The notes below the pieces were generated by a model, which saw nothing but the letters and a program-made list of their open reading frames with translations, had not been told where the DNA came from and made no database searches. Shown in pieces: positions 21,701-31,990 of a DNA stretch of 64,000 nucleotides; within the stretch, counting starts at the first letter, position 1, and the number at the start of each line of letters is the position of its first letter. The stretch is from Eudorina sp. 2006-703-Eu-15. Its lineage: Eukaryota > Chlorophyta > Chlorophyceae > Chlamydomonadales > Volvocaceae. The stretch covers positions 124,001 to 188,000 of the forward strand of contig BDSI01000079.1 in assembly GCA_003117195.1 (NCBI GenBank), written 5' to 3'. A program made the position numbers and the translations under genes.

Positions 21701-22237
21701 GCCACAGGAGGGGCACATGGAAGGCCCATGTGGTGCGGAGGCTCTCGAGGGGGGGGGCGGCATGGCCCGGTGCGATGAAAAGGTCGGAGGCGGGAGAGGG
21801 CGGGAGGGGAAGCCGCCCGGCGGGGCTTGACTGTGGCGGCCACAGCCGTCGGGAATCGAGGATGCGGTGAAGCTGGGGCGAGGGTAGGGAATAGGAGGGC
21901 GAGGCCGCGCAGGCAGCATTCAAGTGGTGCGCTCGGCGGGAGGCAGAGGTGCTGATGGCACCCTAAACCCCCGCCCATCCGTTGCCTACCAACTCCCTGA
22001 GCCCCCCCCCGCCCCGCCCCCCCCCCTCCCCCGCGCCCCGATGCACCCCGCCCCGCCCCGCCCCGACGCGCCCGGCCCCACAACTCCCGCAGGTACGTCA
22101 CCGCCGACGCCGCGCAGGTTCCCCTGGAGCTGGACCAGATGCCCAACGACCGCCAGACGTTCTGGCCGGGCACCTTCACGGCGGGGCCGCCACCGCCCGA
22201 CGTGTTCGCGCTGCCGGACGGGTGCAGAGCGTCGTGA
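18719..22237 (+). CDS. Secreted Cys-rich protein with CCxCC motif, five exons, 221 residues
   Basis: Exons: 18719-19065, 19463-19540, 20122-20164, 21522-21599, 22118-22237 (TGA). All junctions are GT..AG, all phases agree, and the total is 666 nt. Residues 1-25 form a signal peptide (hydrophobic core LVLLAALLAGV). Then come a possible N-glycosylation site (Asn59), Cys96 in DRYCGS, Cys107 in TPCTH, a C126-C127-M-C129-C130 cluster followed by GCG, then LSPSWLSGALFEG, YKWRKDGLQPNYWW, the LDQMPND motif and a final DGC. From memory, similar layouts (EGKRxLVFP, CCxCC, GLQxNYWW, DQxPND) recur in hypothetical proteins of green algae and other protists; I know no function. Even cysteine spacing and a signal peptide imply an extracellular, disulfide-bonded protein. 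The poly-G run at 21591-21600 decides exon 4's end and may be miscounted. Confidence 0.82.
20360..20719. repeat. 360-bp uninterrupted polypurine microsatellite (gggaa)n / (ggggа-type)n
   Basis: Pentanucleotide arrays of gggaa (20361-20520), then gggag/ggggа-type units (about 20520-20648), then gggaa again to about 20715. All bases on the plus strand are purines. It lies in intron 3 of the secreted-protein gene and creates long Arg/Gly/Glu shadow ORFs. Confidence 0.97.
21150..21188. repeat. Short A-rich dispersed repeat, copy 2
   Basis: It contains ttaaattgaaaaaag followed by aaataaacccgaagaacg, matching the copy at 312-351. It lies in intron 3 (20165-21521) of the secreted-protein gene. Confidence 0.5.
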
Positions 22238-22839
22238 GTGCGGGGGGGGGGTGGGGCTGCGGGGTCGGGTCGGGTCGGGTCGGGTCAGGGTGGGCGTCAA
22301 ACGAAGGAAGGAAAACCCTAGAAGATGGGAGTCGCGGGCATGAATGAATGGGGGACGGTGGGTGCACGCGTTCGGGTTCGGGCGGGTGTGTTAAGCGAGG
22401 AAAAGCAGTGCGGCGTGTCCGTGTCCGTGTCCGTGTCCGTGTCGTGCAAGGGGGAGGGTTGGGGGTCTGAGGGTCGAGAGGGCGGGTGTGTCGTGGGTAT
22501 CGTGGGACGTGAGAGGAAGGGGGCCCGGCGCTGGTGGGTGGAGCCCGGGGGCCGGCGGAGGCCTGGGTTCCAGGATTCTGTGGGGCCAGTCGTGGTAGCC
22601 CGCAGCCCTCAGCCCACATATCCCACATCCCGCCTCCTGCACGCCGCCGGCTACCAACAAGCATGGGACCCACGTGCTATCCCTAACATAAACCAGTCAT
22701 GCCATTCAGGCAGCCCCGTCTGCGCCTGTTTGCCCATTCCCTACACCCACCCTGCCCCTACCGAACATGCCACTCGACCGAACCCTCGTAGCAGTTCCTG
22801 CCGTGTTAATCGTACCTTATTTCCTGTCCCTTCCCCGTT

Positions 22840-22844
22840 TGTAA
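22840..22844 (+). terminator. TGTAA polyadenylation signal, candidate for the secreted-protein gene
   Basis: TGTAA followed by an A-run (tgtaaaaaac), about 600 nt beyond the stop codon at 22237. Confidence 0.4.
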
Positions 22845-24284
22845 AAAACCCGCTTGCTCTGGCAGCAGCGCAGTATAAACATGTCTACCAATTTCCTGTA
22901 TCCCCCTCGCCCACCTCCACATGCCCCCTCAGATGCCCCCTCACCAGCGTATGTACGATAGCGGCGACGGGGCTGCAGGCGCATGAGGATGCGCAGGTAC
23001 AGTAATAGTACGGCAGGTCAAAACCCTCCCTGGCGCGCCCACCTCCCTGCTCGGCCACATACCCGTCCCCACCCGCACATCCCCCCGGGTGGCCTGGCCA
23101 CGGCGAGTCAGCCATTTCGGTGCCGTATAACTGCCGTATAACTGCCGTGCAAACGTACCGTGCGTTCTGACCAGCGCCGGTGGTGCGTGGCGGCGCTGCT
23201 GCCCCGCGTACGACATCGATGCGAGGGAATCTGTTGTGGGGCGGCTGCTCTCTCTGTTCGTGGGAGGGGGCAGCGGATCAACGAAAGCAACCGGTCGCGG
23301 GGCGGCGGGGCGCGTTACCAGGGAGGGGGGCTGCGTGAGGCGCATGGAGCATGTGGAGGATGGGATTGAGGATGAACTGGAGGCAGGGGCTCTTCCTGGG
23401 GTAGTCCGGTGGCGTCATGGCGGCGGCGCGGAGATACAACCAGATCTGGGGCAGGGCCGGTGGTCACGGCGGCGGCAGCGGCGGCGTTGCGAGACTCCGG
23501 CGCGAATAGATTCCCTGGCTGCGGTAGCATTGCGGCTGAGGCTGAGGCTGGCAACCTCGGGGGGGGCCGGGACATGGAGCGGCTGTGGCCGCACGGCTGG
23601 GGGTGGGGGCGACACGCGCTGTGTTACAGTTACAGTTAGTAGTTAGTAGTTGGTATTTGTAACTGGCCTCGTGGGGATGGATGTACAGTACCGTATGTTC
23701 CGTCAGCGCGGTTCAGCAAGCTGCAGCGCGTGCACCGCATGTATGGTTGGGTGCTGTGCCTGCCATCGAGTCTATTGAACATCGCTAGGCGCCGCTGGCA
23801 CTGTCCGATGCATGGCCCAGCCGCAGCCCCAGCCAGGGGCCGTACGAGTGCGGCTTTGTGAAGGAGTTGCAGCGGTAGGGAGAGATCCCCACCCACACCT
23901 CTGTAGGGACCTCCGCTGCGCACCATTTGAACTCTCCGGTTGGTCACGTGCTGTTTTGCCGTGTGGCTCCGAGTGCATGCCGTACATTACGGCATGGCTC
24001 GCGCATTTGTGCGCCCACCCCCGAGTGCATGTACCTGCACGTAGGCGTGTCGGGACCCGGTTTGACTGTTAACATTGAACACCATGCATGGCGACGACGC
24101 GTGCTACGCGTCATGGAAGCTCGTCAGGGTGCTCTGGGCTCTAGGGCCGATGTGACAACATTATGCCTCTCGACCGCCAGTTGATCCTCTTCGCGCCTCG
24201 ACCCCTCTCAATTGGGGTCCATTGATTTCCCTAGCTAGTCTGTCTCAAGCTTGCTCCGGGGCTCACATTTGGTTTCATTGTCTG
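22845..24284. other. Intergenic sequence without a supportable gene
   Basis: GC-rich reading frames on both strands between 23160 and 23650 lack a credible start, splice pattern or domain. Short tandem units are present, such as cgtataactgc (two copies near 23126) and ttacag/tagt repeats near 23628-23655. Confidence 0.4.
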
Positions 24285-24513
24285 TGTGATCCTACAGTAC
24301 GGGTCGTCTAATGGGAAAGACACTGACCATGTGTCCAGAGATCCGCGGTACGCTTTCCCCCCCGATTCGGTGGAGCCTGGCGCGGTTACCCAGAGAGGCG
24401 GTCCTGGCGCGCTGGTATACTCGGGTGGCCGGTATGGCTACATGAACTCCCCGCGGGTGATGGCGGATGGTTGCGCAGTCCTTGGCAGGGTTTGTTACCT
24501 GTATTATGAACCG
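24285..24513 (+). mobile_element. tRNA-derived SINE-like repeat, copy 1 (degenerate)
   Basis: It aligns over about 220 bp with 30900-31118. Shared blocks include gggaaagacactg, gtccagagatc, cctggcgcgctggta, ggccggtatggct, ccgcgggtgatgg and gcgcagtccttgg. The B-box region, clear in the other copy, is decayed here. It has no ORF of its own. The pair was inserted at two sites about 6.6 kb apart. Confidence 0.55.
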
Positions 24514-24720
24514 CCAGCCAACGGCTACCGTACGTGCAGGTAGTAATATTCGACGTATGTACACTCTCCGCTGCAAACGCATTGAAAATGCACATAACCG
24601 AATCGTTATGCAATATTTGCCACTGTGTTAAAAACGGGGTTTGCACCGCCCATTCTTGGTGGGCGCCACCCGATCGGAACCCCGATCGCATCGGAACCCC
24701 AATCCGGGGGACACCGACAG

Positions 24721-25234
24721 CTATTCAGCGGATAAATTAGAAATTTTTCGGAGATGGCCTTCACAACTTTCCACTGTAGAAGTGGCAATTCGTTGACCAA
24801 GGGAAAGCAGTCGCATTGCGATTTGTCCTATCTTGGCAAAGGGCTTTGTCTGCTTCACAACAAACAGATTTGAACTTCCAATGCATTGACCGCATACTAT
24901 CACTTGCCCGAGGCCCAAGGCCAAAATGGCAAGGCAGCACAGCTGTCTGTCCTTAGGCGGCCTGGCCCCGGATAAAAAATGTCCTGCGTGCAAGACTACC
25001 CATGACTGTATCCCGTTAGAGCAGGAACTCAGCCATTTCCTGACCACCAAGGGAATCAGCAAGGACGTCGTCTCCGCCCTCTTGAGGATTTCTTACTTTG
25101 ACCACCGCAAATGTGTTGATTACACCAAACAGTACATAATCACCTGTGGTGACCGCCGTGACGTGCGCCTGCGGGTCAACCTGGTGCATGTCCTGGTACA
25201 CGTCGGAGCTAGCGGCCGTTGCTCGGGAGAGTAA
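24721..25234. pseudogene. Ambiguous coding-like segment, both strands open; possible gene relic
   Basis: On the plus strand 24926-25234 encodes 102 residues beginning MARQHSCLSLGGLAPDKK with CPAC and TTHDC cysteines. On the minus strand 25201-25016 encodes 61 residues (VTTGDYVLFGVINTFAVV) and 25062-24721 another 113 residues (SNLFVVKQTKPFAKIGQ); these overlap in different frames, as a frameshifted gene would. Composition favours coding on one of the two strands, but I cannot decide which, and no splice sites settle it. It could be a transposon ORF remnant. Confidence 0.3.
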
Positions 25235-25884
25235 TAAATTAATTGCAGGTGAATGGGGTTGCGGGCGGACCGCATGCCTCTGGGAGAGCTGGATTGCTAT
25301 GCTGCGCAGCTTTGGGTGAGCAGATAGAGTGCGTTGTCAGGCGGGGTGTCGATCGGTATGCGGGCACGGTGATGACCAGGCGTGCAACAAATATTTAATC
25401 GTACCGACGCTAATTATTTACAATGAAAATTATTTAATCGGTAAAGTTTGAAATAATAAAAAATGTCCATGATGAACCTCCGATTATGAATCTCTATGAA
25501 CCCCAGCGTACATTATGAATGTGTTTAAGCAAAGCGTTCATAATGGAGGAGAGGCGGCGACCGCCGGTGCGGCGATGGGGGGCGGCGGCCCATCTCAGCC
25601 GGCACGGTTCTCAGGCGGGGCCGGGCGGGGCGGTAGGACGGCACTGTGCACGGGGCGGGGTTGGGAAGGCTGCTGCACGGGGAAAAGCCAAGGACTATAC
25701 GTAGCTCTGTGTGGCGCTCTGCTTGCTTTAATGCTACGAACGGTTGCAATGCAGTTTCACTGACGCTGGACTGGACGATGCGAGTTCGTCGCAAACGTTC
25801 CTCTAGTCCGCAAAATAAAAATGAAAAATTTTCAACCGACGCATAGCAAGTAATTAGCGTCGCAAATATTTAGTGGCAGTACAC
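25235..25884. other. AT-richer region upstream of the GCR1-like gene
   Basis: A run of AT-rich sequence (25385-25515) and a GC-rich patch (25550-25670), with no coding support. It may include the promoter of the gene starting near 25885. Confidence 0.35.
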
Positions 25885-28800
25885 ATGAGCGATCGTTGGG
25901 TCAGAGGGCGAGGGAATTCAGAGCAAATTTACATCGAGGAGGTACTGCACAGGCCCCCGCCGGTTACCAACCTTTCCATGTCACGCCTTCTGGGGGGTTC
26001 CTTGCACTGCCACTGACGTCGCTCGCCCGCCCCGAAACCACCCCGAAACCGCCCCGAAATCACCCCGAAACCACCCCGAAATCACCCCGAAACCACCCAC
26101 CAACTACGCACACAGGGCCTGTGGAAGGCTGACGATGAAGAATGGCAGGCCGCGTACGCCAGCGAGGTGTTCCACATCCGCAGCAGATTCCCCCCCTCGG
26201 CTGGAGCCGATCCAACCACGACCACGGACGCGGCGTTCCTGCTGCTTCGGAAGGCGGTAGCTGCCAGGTTGCAGGAGCTGCTGCAGCATCCGGGCTTCGA
26301 CGCCTGGATACAGCTGCTGCACCGTCACGGGACCCCAGCGCGGGTGCAGCACGGCGGCACCGGCCCCAGCCCTGATGACGGACCCGCCGCGGCCGCTGAG
26401 ACTGAGACTGAGGCTGGCAGCATTAAGGCGCGCGTACCGCGCTCGTGGGACGTGGCGGCCGCCAGCTTTCCGCCGCAGCGCCTCCATGCGTGTGTGGCGA
26501 GGGCGGCGGCCGTGGATGAGGCAGCGCTCCGACGCGCCCTGGCGGGCCTTGCGCGCGCGCCGGGGCACCTGTCTGACATGGTGCAGGACACCGACCGGAC
26601 TTCACCGGCGTGGAGGGAACTGCTCCTGGGCCAGACCGACGGTGAGGTGCACAAAGAGGCAGTTTGACGCCATCATGGTGCCGTCATATCATGCCCTCCA
26701 TCCATGTCGCAACTTGCTGCTGCCCACGCTGCCGGTTTTCGGAATGGGGGTGTGCCGTGCTGTTGCTGTCACAGAAACCTTCGGAAGACCAAGATACCGT
26801 ATCCGTTAGTTGCGACTGTGTACGGTACGTGCGGCCGGTCCCTGGAGGTGTGTGCCGTGGTGCTGCCGTCACAGAACGCAGTCTACCGTATTACAGCCTT
26901 GCTGCGTCGTCTGGCTGCGGTGCCCTCCCTCTGCAGCTCGCGCCCCGGCGGCTCCGGAACCAGGCTTCTGCACAGCGGCTCGTCTGGCCGCAGTGGCGCT
27001 GTCGCAGCTGCTCGCGCAGCCGCGCACGCTGTACGTGCTTGAGGCCGCGTCCGTCTGGGTGTACCCGGGCTTCCCCTCGCCCTTCACCGTGGAGATGCCG
27101 CTGTGCGCCCACTTGACGCAGCTAAGGAAGCCCTGGGACGACAGCGCCGCGGGGGCGGCGGCAGCCCGCCTGTCCAACCCCGTTACGCTGCATCGGCACG
27201 GCTGCATGATGGGCGGAGCCCGGTTCTGCCTGGGCCGGGATCCCGTGCCGTCGGGGTTGTACGACCCGTCGTCGATCGTTCTCTTGTACGACCACCGGAC
27301 ACAGGAGTTGTGGCCCTTGACCCCCGGGGCTCCGCGGGTGCCTCATCTGGAGCACACAGTCGCGGCCGCGGTGCGTCTCCTGCCGCTGTCGGGTGGCACC
27401 TCATGGCCCCCGGGCACGGATGGCCGGCGCCGCCGTCGTCGTCTGAGTGAAGTCGTGGTGGTTGCCCAACCGGCCATGGTGGCCCCCTCGCCGCTTCCCG
27501 ACCTCGGCGTTTCGGAAATCCAGCGGCGACGCTTGTCGCAGCCCGTTCGGAAACGGCGCCTCCTGGAAGAGCCGACGGAAGACGGCCACGTCCCCGCGAC
27601 CGACAGCGGCGACTCTGAGGGGGGTGACGGCGGCTCTGAGGGTTTGGATGGTGGGGAGGACGGAGGTGGCCGCGAGGAGGGAGCGCTGGCCGAGGGCCCT
27701 GGGGCGGCGCCGCATGAAGCCGACACATGGGGACATGCTCCTGCGAGCAGCAGGAAGCGGCCGAGGTGGCCGAAGGGGCAGCAAGAGGCCACGCCGGGTG
27801 ATGACGCGGTAGCCAGTGTAACCAGGTGCGAGGGAGGTGTGTGTGTATTCGTGTGTGTGTGTATTACGGAAGGCAGGTTTGCCCGTGGGTTTGACGTCGC
27901 GATCTCGATTGACTTCGCGGGATCAATGAGGGCTGGTCGGTTGCCCCCATCCAATGACTGCGGGTCACGGGCCGCACGCGCAGGGGCAGCCGTCACTGTG
28001 CTCCACTTTGGCGACCGGCCTGCCCTTGCACACTCGAGAGGCGTCTCGCCAGAGCTGTCGGCCTCCTGCACTGCTGCTTGGGATACATGATTACATGTAC
28101 GTTGGACCCCTCGGATGCGACCCCCCTCGATCCGCAGGATCCAGGACGTGCGGCAGCCGCTGCAGCCCGTGAACCCACCCGTGAACCCACCGGCTGGCCC
28201 CCAGCCGCCAGCTGACGTCCGGAGCGGCGCCGCCAAGTCCCTCACCCAGCTGGATCCCCACACGCAGATGCCCTGCAGGCAGCCCACCTGCCAGACAGCC
28301 TTCCATCCGCCCAGGTACGAGGAGCATCTCTTATCGTGCTGGCTGCGTGCCAATATTCGGCGCGGGGGGGCATGTGTGGCGTGCCACACCATCGCCGGCA
28401 TGCAGGCAATGGTTTCGGATCTCGTGGTGTGCCGTACGGAATCTGCTTGCCGTATTGGAGCTAATGCACTCCGGCTCCTCCCTTTGTGTCACCCAGTGGT
28501 GGTGGTGGTGGTGGTAGCGGCGGTGGTGGCGGCGGCGGCGGCAGCAGCCACGAGGGGTACCCAGCCCGCGGAGACGAACCCGGTCCGGTGCTTCGCCACG
28601 GTGCCGCGCCGCATCTCGGCTGGCAGGGCATGCCGACGGGCGTGCACCTGCCCAGGCAGCCCGGACATTCCGCGCCTGCCGTAAGCCCGCGCGGTTCCAT
28701 CGGAGGGCGCCCGGGGTCTCTCAGCCTTGACCCGCGGGCGCATCCCCCTGCCCTGCGGCACCTGCAGCAGCCCGCCCTGCCCGCCCAGGCTCCGCCGCCG

Positions 28801-30377
28801 CTGCAGCAGGTAGCATGGGGAAGCAGCGCCCTTGCGGCCGCCGGCGCCGGCATGGGTGCCGCTGGCGGTGGCGGTGGCAGCCATCATGGTGGGTATGTCG
28901 CCCGCGGCGATGGCCCTGGACTGGGTCCATCCCTGGACGCCGACACCGGGTCGCAGCGCGACCATCTGCTGGAAAGCGCGTGCAGGGACCTGACCCCTAG
29001 ACGCGCAGCCCTCGTGAGGGCGATCGCGGAAACGGTCGTCCCGCAGCTCCATCGTGTGCAGCAGGAACTGCACATCTGGAGGTTGGCGGCCTCCGCTGCT
29101 CTCTGCAGTGCCGTTGCACAGGCCGCTGAAGAAAACGCCGCCCTCGTAGGACGGGGCCTTCAGCAGGCGCTGGGTCGCCGCGAGGGCGCCGCTGCCGGGG
29201 CCGCTGCCGGGGCCGGGGCCGCCGACGGCGCGCGCGACACGTCTGCAGCCGCGGGCATTGGCGGCGGTGCACCACACCGGCCGCGGAAGGAGGTCGTACA
29301 GGAGCAGCGGCTCGCGAAGATGGCGGAGGCGGTTCGACGGGAGGCGGCATCGGCGGCCGGCGGGCTCAGTGGCAGTGGGGGTGGCAGTGGGGGTGGGGGT
29401 GAACCCGGGTCGTCCGGCGACAACCCGACGCCAGCAGCAGCCGACGCCGAGCCGGCTACTGCGGTCGCCCCTGGCAGTGGTGCTGGGGGTGCGGATGGCG
29501 CCGCCCCGCCGCCCACGGCAGCCGGCGAGGCCGCGGGCGCGGGCGCGCTGATACGCTTCCCGGTTCTTTCCGGCCGGAAGGAGCAGCGGACGTGCGACGT
29601 GGCGCACGCGCGCCTGTCGTTCGCTCTGCGGCCCGGGTGGCTGGTGCCCAACGTGATCGGGAGCCACGGCCATATACCGCAGTGGACGACCTGGAAGGGC
29701 GCGTTGCCCGGCCTCGACGGTGCGGCTTGCTTGCTTGCTTGCTGACGAAAACACGCTCCTGCTCGGATTGCATTGGGGACCATGTATGCTGCCGTGTGAT
29801 GAACTCACTCATCATCCTGCATCGCTTCACATCCAAGCTTCACGCTTCACATCCGCGCTTCGCGTTACAATCGTGTGGGCCAGGCCAGGTCGGGACGTCA
29901 CAACGCATTGAGTAACGCACATCCTATCCGGTTTGGCGGTCCGGCTGGCACGCAGGCCTCAAGCCCGAGCAGCTGTGGGCGGAGTGGGCGCTGGGCGTCC
30001 AGACGCCGGGTGGGGCCCGCATCGCGCCGCTCCGCATCCTGGAGCACCCCGAGCTGCGCGGCGTGTGGCGGTCCGGACCGGCCATGAAGGTGGCCATCAT
30101 GCTCCGCAAGACGGTCATCTACGCGCTGTACCGACGCGTGATGGGGCTGGCGCGCACCGCGCAGGATGCGACCGCTATGTACCCCCGCATGGAGGTCGAC
30201 GCGGCGTGGCAGGACCTCAAGCGATCCTTCGCGCGGGACGGCCGGGAGCCCAGCCTCAGCCAGCTGGCGCGCAAGCTGATCTCCGCGGTGGAGTGCGCGC
30301 CGTCGGCCTTCGAGGAGTCGGTCGGAGCGCGGCTGTTCCTTGAGGAACCACCCCTGTGGCCGCGCGTTGGCAACTAA
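25885..30377 (+). CDS. Large multi-exon protein with C-terminal GCR1_C-like DNA-binding domain
   Basis: Five exons join in one frame: 26116-26641, 26937-27825, 28138-28314, 28497-29719, 29956-30377 (TAA). Donors and acceptors are GT..AG, and the exons sum to exactly 1079 codons. A probable first exon starts at ATG 25885 (MSDRWVRGRGNSEQIYIEE); its donor (25942 gtactg, or later) is uncertain. The body has charged, Gly-rich and poly-Gly/Ser segments, a basic patch (SSRKRPRWPKG) and a CRQPTCQTAF Cys motif. The last exon reads LKPEQLWAEWALGVQ, RILEHPELRGVWRSGP and LRKTVIYALYRRVMG. That Trp-x-x-Trp, Gly, Leu, Trp-Arg and basic helix order resembles the fungal Gcr1 C-terminal domain (GCR1_C), which occurs in many volvocine proteins, some tied to mobile elements. 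A nuclear DNA-binding role is inferred. The structure is strong; the domain call is moderate. Confidence 0.7.
26030..26100. repeat. Intronic 11-bp tandem repeat (ccccgaaacca-type)
   Basis: About six copies of ccccgaaacca or ccccgaaatca precede the acceptor of the exon at 26116. It is a pyrimidine-containing intronic repeat that makes Thr/Pro/Lys shadow peptides. Confidence 0.7.
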
Positions 30378-30899
30378 CTGAAGAACTGATATGATCCGCG
30401 CTAGCAACTAATGTACGACCTAACTGATGTACTGATCCGTGCTGGCAACTTCTACGGTGATTGATCCGTGCTGGGACAACTGGTGAGCACATGTCATGCA
30501 CCCGGGGGCGGTGTGGACGTCCTACACCCGGGGGCGGTGTGGATGCCCTGCCAGGCCACAGATCGCTGCGGCGTCCGTGGGTCGGGTCCGTGTGCTCAGC
30601 GGTCGGGTCCGTGTGCGGCGTCCGTGGGTCAGTTTCATTCGCGACGACCATTGAAGGGGAGGTGGTCGTACACGGACAGCGCTGGTCATGGTCGTACTCG
30701 GACGGCGCGACCTGGTTCACCCGGTACGTTCGGACGGGCGCCGCAGCCTGCAGCCGGGGCTGGCTAGGGAAGGGGCAGCACCTGTGCACTTGTGAATGGG
30801 GGTCGATCGGGTGGAGGAGGCAGCTTTGGCAAGTCGCTCCGAACGTTGCAGCAGTCCAGAGCCGCCTGTTGGGACCAGGGTGGTGGGAAAGGCTGCTGT

Positions 30900-31118
30900 G
30901 CTGGAAACGGGTGAGCCGTCTAACGGGAAAGACACTGGCATTCTGTCCAGAGATCGGCGGTTCGAATCCCCGTCCCCTCACCGCCGTGTGATGAGGCGGG
31001 CGCGGTTTCCAGGAGAGGCAATCCTGGCGCGCTGGTAACCTGGTGTAGTGGCCGGTATGGCTGCGTGACCCCCCCGCGGGTGATGGAGGATGGGTGCGCA
31101 GTCCTTGGTAGGGGTTGA
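30900..31118 (+). mobile_element. tRNA-derived SINE-like repeat, copy 2
   Basis: It contains a good pol III B-box (ggttcgaatcc, 30959-30969) about 45 nt after an A-box-like tgagccgtctaacggg. A tRNA-like anticodon arm (ctgg...ccag) sits between them, but there is no 7-bp acceptor stem, so it is tRNA-derived rather than a tRNA. The body beyond the tRNA part matches 24285-24513. Confidence 0.6.
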
Positions 31119-31411
31119 TGAGACGAGGCACCTACGAGCTATCTGGGCCCGTTGGAACACCGGGTCGGGATACGGGTCCACCTTGTAACGGTTACATTAC
31201 ATAATACACCTGATAATGCGCTGTTCAGAACGGGACGTTGTGCGTGGCAGGTTTGAGGTGTGGGCTGGGCGTCTGTTGTAGTGAGCTGAGGGGTCGATGC
31301 CTGGCTTCAAGCCTAGACCAGCGGCCCGCACAGTCGCCGCGCCGCGCCGCGCCTCGCGGAATCATCAGGGAGGGAGGCGGGGCTACGCTTCCACCGTTAA
31401 CATTAAGGAAG

Positions 31412-31990
31412 TTGCAGCGGACTCCGCGGATCATCGGTGACACCATGTATAGGTCAATCTTGTCCACCTTGTAAGGTTCCACCTTGTAAAGGTTACGGTT
31501 ACATAAGGGTGGCGGCAGGACCCGGATTGGGGGAGGGTGCATGATCCGACTGGTGGCGGCGGTGCACTCGTCGCTTTGACCAGAGTGGAAGTAATGCGGT
31601 CCGGGGGTGAACCGGGTCCGGTCTGGAGCGGTGTTCAGCAGGATTGAGGCCCGTGCCGGTGCCGGTGCCCGTGCGTGTATGTGTCGTACGTAGCGCGCGT
31701 CCGGATGGCCCAGGTCCGCACACCAAATGCTGCGTCATGGCGGCCTAGCTTCGCCGAAGCGATCAGTGCCGCAGCATGATCGGCCTGGGCTGGCACGGCT
31801 CCCCTGGCTCACAGCGGGGTCATAGCGCTGGGGTCTTACTTTCGTGGGTATAGATGTCGTGGCCATACTTACGAGGGAGGTTGACCAGCGTCCAGCCACC
31901 GCCCCCCCCACACACACTCACACACGTACAGTGTGCCCGTCGGGGATGATCCCGTCGGGGTCCGCTGTAACATTCATTCATTCATTCAGT
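31412..31990. mobile_element. Nonautonomous TIR DNA element, second member of the family
   Basis: The left end (31412-31434) reads ttgcagcggactccgcgg then atcatc. The right end, reverse complemented (31970-31945), reads ttacagcggaccccgacg then ggatcatc. Beyond the right TIR is the same (attc)n tail seen at the right end of the 5152-6015 element. There is no ORF. The left copy lacks the tail, so that end may be truncated. Confidence 0.5.

Noticed and set aside
30900..30985. Functional tRNA gene
   Set aside because: A- and B-box-like sequences exist, but the 7-bp acceptor stem cannot be formed and the T-stem has a mismatch; the body continues as a repeat shared with 24285-24513.
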